Both the position numbers and the translations under genes were made by a program. A DNA stretch of 64,000 nucleotides from assembly GCA_040269895.1 (NCBI GenBank), contig CP158568.1, positions 558,001 to 622,000 on the forward strand. Reading direction: 5' to 3'. Source of the stretch: Ancalomicrobiaceae bacterium S20 (lineage in GTDB: Bacteria > Pseudomonadota > Alphaproteobacteria > Rhizobiales > Ancalomicrobiaceae). Under the pieces are notes generated by a model. The model searched no databases. It was not told the origin of the DNA and saw nothing but the letters and a program-made list of their open reading frames with translations. Shown here one piece after another: positions 49,454 through 57,552 of this stretch (its first letter is position 1; every line of letters begins with the position of its first letter).

Positions 49454-51121
49454 ATGGGCAATCAAATTCAGGGTTCGAACGGTGCTTCGATCCAGCGGAT
49501 CCAGGCTTTCAATACCGACAACCAGCCCACGACGAAAAATGTCGGGTCGGACAAGAACGCTGTACTCGAGAATGCGCCGTCGCATCTCGGTGAGTCGACG
49601 GACAGTCGCGTCAGTCTCGGCAGCTTCATGAACGAGATGGCCGAGATCAACAATCGCCTCGACAGCCTTCTCTCCGACAAGGTCGTTCCGAACGGCACCG
49701 GAACCGAGGGCGGGATCAGCACCCGGCAGGAGCGCGGCTCGACGATCGGCGGCGACAGTCTCGGCAATGACATCGATCAATTGATCCATGAACTCGAAGG
49801 TTCGAAGAGCGAACCTTCCAAGGCCGAGACGAAGTCTCGCGGCTTCTTTCAGAAGGCCTGGGACAATTTCAAGAGCTTCGTTGCCGACGTCAAGCAAGGC
49901 TGGGCTGAATTCAAGGCCAACGTGAAGGAGAAACTGCCGTCCTTCAGCTTCAAGGGGGTCGTCAAGGAGACCGTCGATCAGGTCGAGACTCACCAGAAGC
50001 AAAACGGCGAGGTCAATCAGGCAAAGGTCCGAGAACGGAAGCAGCCGGTCTTCGAGACCAAGAACGATACGCTCGAATTGATCATGCGCGGAAAACCCAT
50101 TCCGAAAACAACAAAATTTGACCAGATTACTTTTGAGTCCTTTAAGGAAAACGTCCAAGGTCTTATGAAAGACATCAATAGCCAATATGCGCAGGCTAGC
50201 AAAACGGACCGGTCGCTGACCAAGGAACAGTTTTTCGATGCCGCAGCCACGAGCATCATCCAGAAGTCCGTGGCCAAAGCGCATGCCGAGTTCAACGACG
50301 AGCAGCTCGGGCAATTCGCAGGCAAGCTCAGCGAAAAGTCGTCGGAGGGTAAGTTCGCACGTATCCTTCACGAAAAGATGGTGCACAGCAGAACCGGCGA
50401 CGGGGCGAAGGAGCTCTTCGAGTCGAAGGCGATCGAGGGCGTTTCCGATCCCAACACCGATTCGGGAACGTTCATCCGACAGACGTCGCAGGAGCCGGTT
50501 GCCGCGATCAAGAAATTGATGGCCGGTTTCGGGGGTGCGAAGTTCCAAGAAGACGTTCAGAAGGTTTTCGTCAATTTTTCTAAAAATCCAGAGCTCGGTA
50601 ATATCTACAATGAACTTTACCAGCTCGGAGTCGAGGATCAGCTTAAGAAAAATTCCGATAAGCCGCCGACGATTACGCTCAGCTCTCCGTTTATCACGCC
50701 TGAGATCGCCAAGAGAATTGCTGACCTTACGGTCGATCTCGCGAAGGAGATCGCGAAGGTCAAAATTCCAGATGAAATGAAGGAAAAACTGGGCGAACTG
50801 GCAACCAAGATCAACGAGAGAACGGATCCCAACGTGACTGGGGAAAAGCCGCAATTCGTGCACAAGCTCTATTCGGACCAGATCGTTCTCAAGTTTGCCG
50901 GAGACGGGTATACGCAGTCGGGAGCCGGCGACAACAAGGTCATGGCGATGATCTATCAGTCGTTCAACAAAGTTGCCAATCAGATCGATAAAGTCTCGGC
51001 CAATAATCAAGTCGTCAACTCGGCATTCGCGGAGCAGATGCCGGTCATCCACAAGCAGATCGAAGATATTCTGGTCAGCGCCGGTATGCCTGAAGGCTCG
51101 CGTGCGCAGTGGGGCGGCTAA
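49454..51121 (+). CDS. Putative type III secretion effector with RasGAP-like domain
   Basis: A 555-residue hydrophilic protein with no signal peptide and no membrane helix. The first 45 residues are Asn/Gln/Ser-rich (MGNQIQGSNGASIQ), as in type III secretion signals; residues 125-180 form a basic helical stretch. Residues about 300-545 follow the RasGAP order by eye: GTFIRQTSQ (339-345) aligns with the arginine-finger loop of p120GAP (TLFRATTLA), putting Arg342 on the catalytic arginine; ITPEIAKRIADLTVDLAKEI and KIPDEMKE fit the middle helices; QIVLKFA (476-482) stands at the FLR motif, with Lys for Arg; MAMIYQSFNKVANQ fits the later helix. If correct, it would switch off a host Ras-type GTPase. 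The ATG at 49454 has CAGGGGGAC upstream. DNA is AT-richer than neighbours. The domain call rests on visual alignment only. Confidence 0.6.
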   Translation: MGNQIQGSNGASIQRIQAFNTDNQPTTKNVGSDKNAVLENAPSHLGESTDSRVSLGSFMNEMAEINNRLDSLLSDKVVPNGTGTEGGISTRQERGSTIGGDSLGNDIDQLIHELEGSKSEPSKAETKSRGFFQKAWDNFKSFVADVKQGWAEFKANVKEKLPSFSFKGVVKETVDQVETHQKQNGEVNQAKVRERKQPVFETKNDTLELIMRGKPIPKTTKFDQITFESFKENVQGLMKDINSQYAQASKTDRSLTKEQFFDAAATSIIQKSVAKAHAEFNDEQLGQFAGKLSEKSSEGKFARILHEKMVHSRTGDGAKELFESKAIEGVSDPNTDSGTFIRQTSQEPVAAIKKLMAGFGGAKFQEDVQKVFVNFSKNPELGNIYNELYQLGVEDQLKKNSDKPPTITLSSPFITPEIAKRIADLTVDLAKEIAKVKIPDEMKEKLGELATKINERTDPNVTGEKPQFVHKLYSDQIVLKFAGDGYTQSGAGDNKVMAMIYQSFNKVANQIDKVSANNQVVNSAFAEQMPVIHKQIEDILVSAGMPEGSRAQWGG

Positions 51122-51145
51122 TTCACTGGATGCGATCGAAGGGAA

Positions 51146-51682
51146 ATGAGCATGCACGACGTCGAACATGCTCTCGAGGTGATCAAAGAGGCCGCCGGTC
51201 TTGCTCAGCTCGAGTTGAACGCCAACAAGCAGGCCGAAATCAAATTTGCCGATGGGTTCGTTGCGCACATCACCCAGATCGACAAAACGAATCTGGAACT
51301 GAGCTTCCGTCTTCCGGATCTCGCCTTCGCGAGCACGGGGATGCTGCGTGCGATGATGATGGCCAACTTCCTGGGGGCGGGGACCGGCGCCGGCAGGCTC
51401 GCGCTCGACCCCGGCAAGGAGGAGATCCTCTACTGCGAGCGTTGGGACGTGACGGACATCGACGCCCGGAATGTCGCCCGCAAGTTCTCGGAATTCGTCC
51501 TCGCGGGCGGCTATTGGCTGACGGAGGGTGGCAATCGGGTGATCGCCGCCGGCGAGGCGTTCGATCGTCCGGTCGTCACGCGCGATCCGGACACCGAGGC
51601 GGACAATTTCGATGACGACGGCGCAGAAGGCGAAGACGGTGAAGAGAGGGAGGTTCTCGCGCCGATCTTGATCCGTCTCTGA
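51146..51682 (+). CDS. Type III secretion chaperone, CesT/Tir chaperone-like
   Basis: A 178-residue acidic protein. Residues about 5-130 follow the CesT/SycE fold order: an N-terminal helix (VEHALEVIKEAAGL), strands (LELNANKQAEIKFADGF, LELSFRLPDL), the dimer helix with MLRAMMMANFLGAGTGAGRLALDP, a strand LYCERWDV and a last helix (RKFSEFVLAGGYW). The last 35 residues are a very acidic tail (DDDGAEGEDGEERE), unusual for the family. It starts 24 bp after the putative effector, with AAGGGA before its ATG. Such chaperones keep their partner secretion-competent, and the adjacent large protein is the obvious client. Confidence 0.75.
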   Translation: MSMHDVEHALEVIKEAAGLAQLELNANKQAEIKFADGFVAHITQIDKTNLELSFRLPDLAFASTGMLRAMMMANFLGAGTGAGRLALDPGKEEILYCERWDVTDIDARNVARKFSEFVLAGGYWLTEGGNRVIAAGEAFDRPVVTRDPDTEADNFDDDGAEGEDGEEREVLAPILIRL

Positions 51683-51819
51683 TTCCGGACCGCGACGGGA
51701 CGGCGGATGGGCGATCGTCGCCGGTCGATATTGTCGCCGGTCCGTGCGGCTGCGCCCCATGCTATACCGGCCGCGAAGCACGGCCGGTTCCGGCCCCGTG
51801 CAAGGACGCCCGAGGCCCG

Positions 51820-52842
51820 ATGTTCGTCTCCTACGCCCAGAACGCCGAAGACGTGATCCTGAACCGCATCTTCGCGGGCAAGGCGCGCGGGACCTATGTC
51901 GATGTCGGCGCGTCGCATCCGACGCTCGATTCGGTCACGCAGGCCTTCTACGATCGCGGCTGGAACGGCATCAACGTCGAGCCGCTGCCGGACCGGATTG
52001 CCGAACTCGCCTATGCCCGGCCGCGCGATCTCAATCTGCGGCTCGCACTCGCCGATCGGCCGGGCACGGCGGTGTTCCACGTGTTTCCGACGCTGCACGG
52101 TTTGTCGACGCTGTCGGCCGAGGTCGCGGAGCGTTCGGCGGCGCTCGGCGACGAGCCGTTCCGGGTCGAAGTCGAAGTATCGACGCTCGCGATCGTGCTC
52201 GAGGCCGCCAAGGTCGAGACGCTCGATTTCCTGAAGATCGACGTCGAAGGTGCGGAGGCCGCCGTGCTCGCCGGCATGGATTTTTCGCGCTGGCGGCCGA
52301 CGGTCGTCGTGGTCGAGGCGACCGCGCCGGGAACCCCGCAGCCGAGCCACGAGACCTGGGAGCCGCTGCTCATCGCCGCGCGCTACCGGCCGGTGCTGTT
52401 CGACGGGCTCAATCGCTTCTATCTCGCCGAGGAGGCCGCCGCGCTCGCCGAACGCTTCACGACGCCGCCGAATGTGTTCGACGGCCATGTGGTCGCGAAG
52501 AGTTTTGGCGATCCGCTCGAGAACCGCGGCCATCCCGACCACGACTTCGCGGTCCATCTGGCCTCGACCTGGCTCAACGCGCTGGCGCTCGCCAGCGACA
52601 CTGAACTGACCAGGCTCGTCTGCCACGGCCTGCCGGCGCATATTCTCGACGGGCCGGTCAGTGCGGCCGGCGTCGTGGAGGCCTACCGGCGGGTGTTCGG
52701 CAAGCGCGTCGGCGAGGGGATCGTCGAGCGCATCGTCGCTTTCGATCCGCGCCCGTCGCTGCGCGAGGTCATCGCCGGCTTTGTCGGCTCCGACCTGTTC
52801 CGTGCCGCCCGGGCGCGGGTTGCGGTGCCGAAGCTCAGGTGA
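51820..52842 (+). CDS. FkbM family methyltransferase
   Basis: A 340-residue SAM-dependent methyltransferase. The FkbM pattern is clear: FVSYAQNAEDVILNRIF, YVDVGASHPTLDSVT, GWNGINVEPLPD and the hallmark DFLKIDVEGAEAAVL. Residues about 275-335 (VVEAYRRVFGKRVGEG, then LREVIAGFVGSDLF) look like one DUF4214-type helical repeat, often found attached to surface-glycan or S-layer enzymes. A role in modifying a surface polysaccharide is likely. It returns to the high GC typical of the rest of the window, so it may not belong to the effector island. Confidence 0.82.
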   Translation: MFVSYAQNAEDVILNRIFAGKARGTYVDVGASHPTLDSVTQAFYDRGWNGINVEPLPDRIAELAYARPRDLNLRLALADRPGTAVFHVFPTLHGLSTLSAEVAERSAALGDEPFRVEVEVSTLAIVLEAAKVETLDFLKIDVEGAEAAVLAGMDFSRWRPTVVVVEATAPGTPQPSHETWEPLLIAARYRPVLFDGLNRFYLAEEAAALAERFTTPPNVFDGHVVAKSFGDPLENRGHPDHDFAVHLASTWLNALALASDTELTRLVCHGLPAHILDGPVSAAGVVEAYRRVFGKRVGEGIVERIVAFDPRPSLREVIAGFVGSDLFRAARARVAVPKLR

Positions 52843-52920
52843 GCGGCATGCCTTATCCAGTTCGCGCCGCTCAAGGGAGCGGCGTGCCTTTTCCAGTTTG
52901 CGCCGCTCAAGTGAGCGGCG
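52841..52920. repeat. 36-bp direct repeat between convergent genes
   Basis: Two full copies of a 36-bp unit start at 52841 and 52877, followed by an 8-base third start at 52913. They differ at four or five positions. Each unit carries the inverted arms GAGCGGC and GCCGCTC, and the junction GCCGCTC-AAGG-GAGCGGC makes a tight hairpin. The stop codons of the FkbM gene (52840-52842) and of the aminopeptidase gene (52907-52909) lie at its edges. It probably serves as a bidirectional terminator that was tandemly duplicated. Confidence 0.75.
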
Positions 52921-54724
52921 CAGTGGCCGCTTCGAGCCAGGCGGCGGTCTCGGCGTCGAGATAGGGCGTCAGTTCGGCGCGGACGCGGGCGTGATAAGCG
53001 TCGATCCAGGTGAGCTCGGCCCGGGTCAACAGTCGCACGTCGATCAGGCGGCGGTCGTAGGGCGCGAGCGTGATGGTCTCGAACCGCATCATGTCGCGCT
53101 CGCCGCCCTCGATCGGCGCCGGCGCGGTGACGATGACGAGGTTCTCGATCCGGATGCCATAGGCGTCGGTCTTGTAGTAGCCGGGCTCGTTGGAGACGAT
53201 CATGCCCGGTTCCAGCGCGACATGGCCGGCCTTGGAGATGCGCTGCGGGCCCTCGTGGACCGACAGATAGGCGCCGACGCCGTGGCCGGTGCCGTGATCG
53301 AAGTCGAGGCCGGCCTGCCAGAGCGGCAGGCGGGCGAAGGCGTCGAGATGGGCGCCGGTCGTGCCCTTCGGGAACACCGCCATCGAGATCGCGACGTGGC
53401 CCTTGAGCACCCGTGTGTAGCGATCACGCATTTCGGCGCTCGGCGTGCCGATCGCCAGGGTGCGGGTGATATCGGTGGTGCCGTCGCGATACTGCGCGCC
53501 GCTGTCGATCAGGAACAGGCTGTCCCGGTCGACCGGCCGGTTGGTTGCGCGGCTGACGCGGTAGTGGACGATGGCGCCGTTCGGGCCGCTGCCCGAGATC
53601 GAATCGAAGGAGGTGTCCTTCATCTCGCCGGTCGCACGCCGGAAGCCCTCGAGCGCCTCGACGACGCCGATCTCATCGAGGCCGCCCTTCGGCGCCGTGG
53701 CGTCGAACCACGCGAGGAAGCGCGCGAAGGCGACGCCGTCGCGCAGATGCGCGGCGCGCGTGCCGGCGAGCTCGGCCTCGTTCTTCGGCGCCTTCAGCGC
53801 GGTCACCGGGTCGGTGCCCTCGACGAGCGCGCCGCCGGCGGCGGTGACGCGATCGGCGAGCTTCGCCGGCACCCATTCCGGATCGATCAGCACCTTCGCG
53901 CCGCTTTGGCCGAGCGCGTCGAGCGCGGCGACGAAGGCAGCCGGCGGTGCCACGTCGGCATGCGACTCGAGATGATCACGCTCGACATTGCCGAGCTTAT
54001 CGGCATCGATGAACAGGCTCGGCCGGCCGTCGCGCGGCAGGATCGCGAAGGCGAGCGGCACCGGATTGTGGGCGATGTCGGCGCCGCGAATGTTGAAGAT
54101 CCAGGCGATCGAGTCCGGCTGCGTCACGATCAGCGCACCCGCGCCCTTCGCGGCGATCGCCTTGCCGGCGTCGGCGAGCTTTTCGGCGACGTCGCGGCCG
54201 GCGAGCTCGATCGGATGCAGCGCGACCTTGCCCTTGGGCGGTGCCGGACGGTCGGTCCAGACGGCATCGAGCGGGTTCGTATCGAGCGCGACCAGTTCGG
54301 CCCCGGTGGCGGCCGCTGTCTTGGCGAGGCGGCGCACGCCCGCGACGGTGTGCAGCCACGGGTCATAGCCAATGCGGTCGCCGGCCTTCAGCCGCGTCTC
54401 CAGCCAGGCGTGCGGCGGCGTCGCGATCAGGTCGACGATCTCGAACAGGCCCGTGTCAGTCTGGTGGCCGGCCTGCAGCGTGTAGCGGCCGTCGACGAAC
54501 AGCGCGGCGGTGTCGGCGAGCACGACCGCGACGCCGGCCGAGCCGGTGAAGCCGGAGACCCAGGCGAGCCGCTCGGCCGAGGGCGGCACATATTCGCCCT
54601 GGTGCTCGTCGGCGCGGGGGATGAGGAGCCCGGTCAGGCCGCGGGCCTTCAGCTCGGCCCTGAGCTTCGCCACGCGCGGGGCGACGACGGTCGGATCGGC
54701 GATGTTGTCGAAGGTCTGGAACAT
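52907..54724 (-). CDS. pepP: Xaa-Pro aminopeptidase (aminopeptidase P family, M24B)
   Basis: A 605-residue cytosolic metallopeptidase that releases N-terminal residues before proline. There are two creatinase-like N-terminal domains (about 1-300; GYDPWLHTVAGVRRL, FNIRGADIAHNPVP) and a pita-bread catalytic domain. Metal ligands are in LFLIDSGAQYRDGTTDITRT, FDHGTGHGVGAYLSVHEGP, NEPGYYKTDAYGIRIEN and MMRFETITLAP. The length is that of the three-domain eukaryote-like (XPNPEP1) group. The ATG at 54724 overlaps no other gene. The gene ends inside the 36-bp repeat. Confidence 0.92.
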   Translation of the reverse strand: MFQTFDNIADPTVVAPRVAKLRAELKARGLTGLLIPRADEHQGEYVPPSAERLAWVSGFTGSAGVAVVLADTAALFVDGRYTLQAGHQTDTGLFEIVDLIATPPHAWLETRLKAGDRIGYDPWLHTVAGVRRLAKTAAATGAELVALDTNPLDAVWTDRPAPPKGKVALHPIELAGRDVAEKLADAGKAIAAKGAGALIVTQPDSIAWIFNIRGADIAHNPVPLAFAILPRDGRPSLFIDADKLGNVERDHLESHADVAPPAAFVAALDALGQSGAKVLIDPEWVPAKLADRVTAAGGALVEGTDPVTALKAPKNEAELAGTRAAHLRDGVAFARFLAWFDATAPKGGLDEIGVVEALEGFRRATGEMKDTSFDSISGSGPNGAIVHYRVSRATNRPVDRDSLFLIDSGAQYRDGTTDITRTLAIGTPSAEMRDRYTRVLKGHVAISMAVFPKGTTGAHLDAFARLPLWQAGLDFDHGTGHGVGAYLSVHEGPQRISKAGHVALEPGMIVSNEPGYYKTDAYGIRIENLVIVTAPAPIEGGERDMMRFETITLAPYDRRLIDVRLLTRAELTWIDAYHARVRAELTPYLDAETAAWLEAATAPLT

Positions 54725-54792
54725 GGCGCGCGCGGCTCCGGAAGGCGGTCGGACGAGAAGGCCGGGGCGCGAGGCGCGCCCGGCGGCGAGGG

Positions 54793-55671
54793 TCAGCGGG
54801 CGAAGATCAACGCCATCCAGTCGTCCTTGGTGACGCTGTCGGCGAGATAGAGACCCTGCATGCGATAGGCCGAGAGCACCATCGATGCGTCCGAGGTGCG
54901 CAGGCCGGACAGCACGACCGTCGCGCTCGGCGCGAGCGCGCGGGCAATCGGCGCGGCGAGGCGGGTCAGCGGCCGGGCCAGGATATTGGCGACCACCAGA
55001 TCATAGGGTGCGGCTTCCGCGAGGCGGCGCGCCTTCATGCCATCGGCGACGATGCACTCGACGAGGCCGAGGCCACCGTTGAGAGCGACGTTCTGCGCGG
55101 CGATCTGCACGGCGACCGGATCGATGTCGGTCGCGATCACCGGCACGTGCAGCACGCGCGCGATGGCGAGCGCCAGCACGCCGGTGCCGGTGCCGAGGTC
55201 GAGCGGTCGTTCGTAGCGGCGCTGCTTCAGGAGCCGGTCGAGCGCGACCAGGCAGGCCCAGGTGGTGGCGTGGTGGCCGGTGCCGAAGGCGAACTCGGCG
55301 TCGATCTCGAGATTGATCGTGTTCGGCGGGCGGCGATCGCGGTCGTGACGGCCATGGACGAAGAAACGGCCGGCCTCGACCGGCTTGCGGATCTCCTCGC
55401 TCATGGCGATCCAGTTGGTGTCCATGTCGAGCACGCTCGCCTCGATCGGCGCGCCGAAGCCGTCGGAGCCGAGCACGTCGCGCACGCGCGCGATCGCCTC
55501 GTCCGGCTCGACGTCGAACATGATCGTGTCGATCGTCCAGTTCTCGGAATAGGCCGGCGTCTCTTCCTGCGTGACCGGGAAGCCGTCGTCCTCGAAGGCT
55601 TCCTCGAGCAGGCGGAAGATGCGGTTGGCCTCTTCGGTGGCGGCGGTCAGGCGGACCTGGACGGTGGGCAT
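54793..55671 (-). CDS. prmA: Ribosomal protein L11 methyltransferase PrmA
   Basis: A 292-residue SAM-dependent methyltransferase that trimethylates L11. The N-terminal L11-binding domain reads IFRLLEEAFEDDGFPVT and matches rhizobial PrmA from memory, as does GRFFVHGRHDRD. The catalytic domain has EIDAEFAFGTGHHATTWACL, LDLGTGTGVLALA, DIDPVAVQIA and DLVVANILARPL. Complete. It lies 19 bp after the related gene upstream, so the two are co-transcribed. Confidence 0.9.
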   Translation of the reverse strand: MPTVQVRLTAATEEANRIFRLLEEAFEDDGFPVTQEETPAYSENWTIDTIMFDVEPDEAIARVRDVLGSDGFGAPIEASVLDMDTNWIAMSEEIRKPVEAGRFFVHGRHDRDRRPPNTINLEIDAEFAFGTGHHATTWACLVALDRLLKQRRYERPLDLGTGTGVLALAIARVLHVPVIATDIDPVAVQIAAQNVALNGGLGLVECIVADGMKARRLAEAAPYDLVVANILARPLTRLAAPIARALAPSATVVLSGLRTSDASMVLSAYRMQGLYLADSVTKDDWMALIFAR

Positions 55672-55689
55672 GGAGGTCTCCGGAGTGGG

Positions 55690-56624
55690 TCAGCGCCGCG
55701 GGCGTCGCGCGGAGGCGAGGGGCTTTTCGAAGGCGAGGCTCGCCCATTCCTTGATCGCGGTCGAGGCGACGGGAACGAGGCCGCGCGCCCGATAGGCGGC
55801 GATCAGGCGGGAGCGCTCGCCGATCCTGAGGCCCGCCACCACCAGCATTGCGCCCGGCGCCATCAGCGGCACGAGCGGACCGGCGAGCCGGCAGAGCGGG
55901 TCGGGCAGGATGTTGGCGAGCACGAGGTCGAAGGGGCGGCGGCGCGGATCACCGGGTCGGCGAGGCCGTCGGCGAGCCGGGCCGTGAAGCGCGCGCCGAC
56001 CGCATTGAGCCGCCGGTTGCGCTCGGCGGTTCTGACCGCGACCGGCTCGATGTCCGAGGCGACCACGCGCGCATCCGGCACGGCCTTCAGCGCGGCGAGG
56101 CCGAGAATGCCGGTGCCGGTGCCGAGATCGAGGATGTTGCGTGGCCGCCGGCGCTTCAGCACGCGATCGAGCGCGGCGAGCGACAGAAGCGTCGAGGCGT
56201 GGTCGCCGGTGCCGAAAGCTGTTGAAGCCTCGATGACGAGATCGTGGCGGCCGAAGCTCGCCTCCTCCTGCGGGCGATTGTGCTCGCCCCAGATCCGGAA
56301 CCGGCCGGCGCGGAGCGCCGCGAGCGTGTCGAGCCCGTAGGACGACCAGTCGTCGGCATCGAGCGGGCGCACGGCGGCGCGGCCGAGCAGGGCGCGGGCC
56401 GCATCGAGCGCCAGGCCGCCGGCGTCCGCCGCCATGGGCGCGAAGGCGTCGGCGAACAGGTCGAGATCGGGCCGTTCGGGGCAATAGGCCTCGAGGCGCC
56501 AGGTGCCGTCGCCGAGGTCGAAGGCGCCGGCCGCATCGGCGAGCATCACGTCGTCGCCGAGCGCATCGGCGAGCGCGGTCGCCACCGCGGCGGTGGCATC
56601 GAGGGTCAGGAGAAAGGTCGGCAT
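55690..56624 (-). CDS. Second PrmA-like methyltransferase, apparent frameshift
   Basis: A paralogue of the PrmA encoded just downstream. The N-terminal half is diverged (MPTFLLTLDATAAVATALAD) and the catalytic part has STAFGTGDHASTLL, LDLGTGTGILGLAAL and SDIEPVAVRTAE. The frame breaks near 55935: DPVIRAAAP continues as FDLVLANILPDPL only if the four-base run (CCCC on the coding strand, GGGG at 55933-55936 on the plus strand) is read as five; the product is then 311 residues, ending at 55690. Its substrate may be L11 or another protein; the weak N-terminal domain makes it uncertain. Sequence error is the likely cause of the break. Confidence 0.75.
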
Positions 56625-56811
56625 GGATCCGGAGCTCAGACGGGCTCTCTCCATGCCCCCGGAGGCCACCGTTTGGCAAGCGCCCGCCCGTATGCCGCGG
56701 GCATTATGCGCGCAAGGTGGAATCCGTCCAGACCGGATCGGGGCCGCCGTCTCGCCATAGGCTTCGCGCGCTTTCGCCGATCGGCGCGGCGCGCGCCGGT
56801 CGGTCCGTGCT

Positions 56812-57552
56812 CTAGCCTTCGGCCGAGGGCTTGGCGGCGCGGCGGCGCACGAGCGACTCGAGCTCGCCCAGCGCGCTGTCGAGGTCGGGCAGCTGGCGGG
56901 CCGCGTCGGAGACGAAGCCGTGGGCGTCCTCGGCCTCGTCGGAGGAGAGATGGCCGTCGGCCATGGCGATGAAGGTCGAGATCTTCTGCGACAGCGCCTT
57001 CAGATCCTCGATCTGGTCGAGCACCTTGCGCCAGTCGGCCGTGTCGGGTCCGAGCGGCAGGGACGTCAGGTCCCTGAGCGCCCGGCGCGTCAGCGTCGCC
57101 TTCGGCAGCGTCAGCTTGTCGAGGGCGGCGCGCAGGCGGTCCGGGCCCAGATCGGCTTTCGACAGCACGGCGAGCTCGCGGCCCGGCGGGCCGACCTGGA
57201 CGAGTTCGTCCTCGGAGAGGTTCGACAGCACCAGCACCGGCTTGCGGTCGTCGGTCGAGCCGAGGTGCTCGATCAGGCCGAGACTGGTCTCGGCGCCGAG
57301 CCAGAAATCGAGCACGTAGAGATCGAAGTCCTCGGCGGCGATGCGCTCGGCCGCCTCGACCACGCTGTGGGCGACGGTGATCTGGCCGAGTTCGATGCCG
57401 ACCCGCTGGGCGACCCAGAGGAACAGCCGCTCGTCGACCGCGTCGTCCTCGACGAGCAGAATGCGCATCTCGCGGCCGCCGACCATGGCTGCGACGTTGC
57501 CGTCGCTGCGCCTGCGGGCGGATCTGAATGGCAGGACCTTAGACGACGTCAT
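56812..57552 (-). CDS. Response regulator with atypical C-terminal region
   Basis: A 246-residue protein. Residues about 28-150 are a receiver domain: the acidic pair in ILLVEDDAVD (about 35-37), phospho-acceptor Asp82 in YVLDFWLG and the lysine in VLSKADLG. The C-terminal 100 residues are helical and lack any DNA-binding or output motif that I recognise. So it may act by protein contacts, or work as a phosphate carrier. A start at the internal methionine of MRILLVEDD (residue 29) is possible. It overlaps the kinase stop by 14 bp and is its obvious partner. Confidence 0.78.
   Translation of the reverse strand: MTSSKVLPFRSARRRSDGNVAAMVGGREMRILLVEDDAVDERLFLWVAQRVGIELGQITVAHSVVEAAERIAAEDFDLYVLDFWLGAETSLGLIEHLGSTDDRKPVLVLSNLSEDELVQVGPPGRELAVLSKADLGPDRLRAALDKLTLPKATLTRRALRDLTSLPLGPDTADWRKVLDQIEDLKALSQKISTFIAMADGHLSSDEAEDAHGFVSDAARQLPDLDSALGELESLVRRRAAKPSAEG

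Noticed and set aside
49192-49593. 133-codon frame before and across the effector start
   Set aside because: It overlaps the effector N-terminus out of frame, and the effector start has a good ribosome site; no domain seen.
52841-52920. CRISPR array from the 36-bp repeat units
   Set aside because: The units are directly adjacent with no spacers, there are only two full copies, and no cas gene is present.
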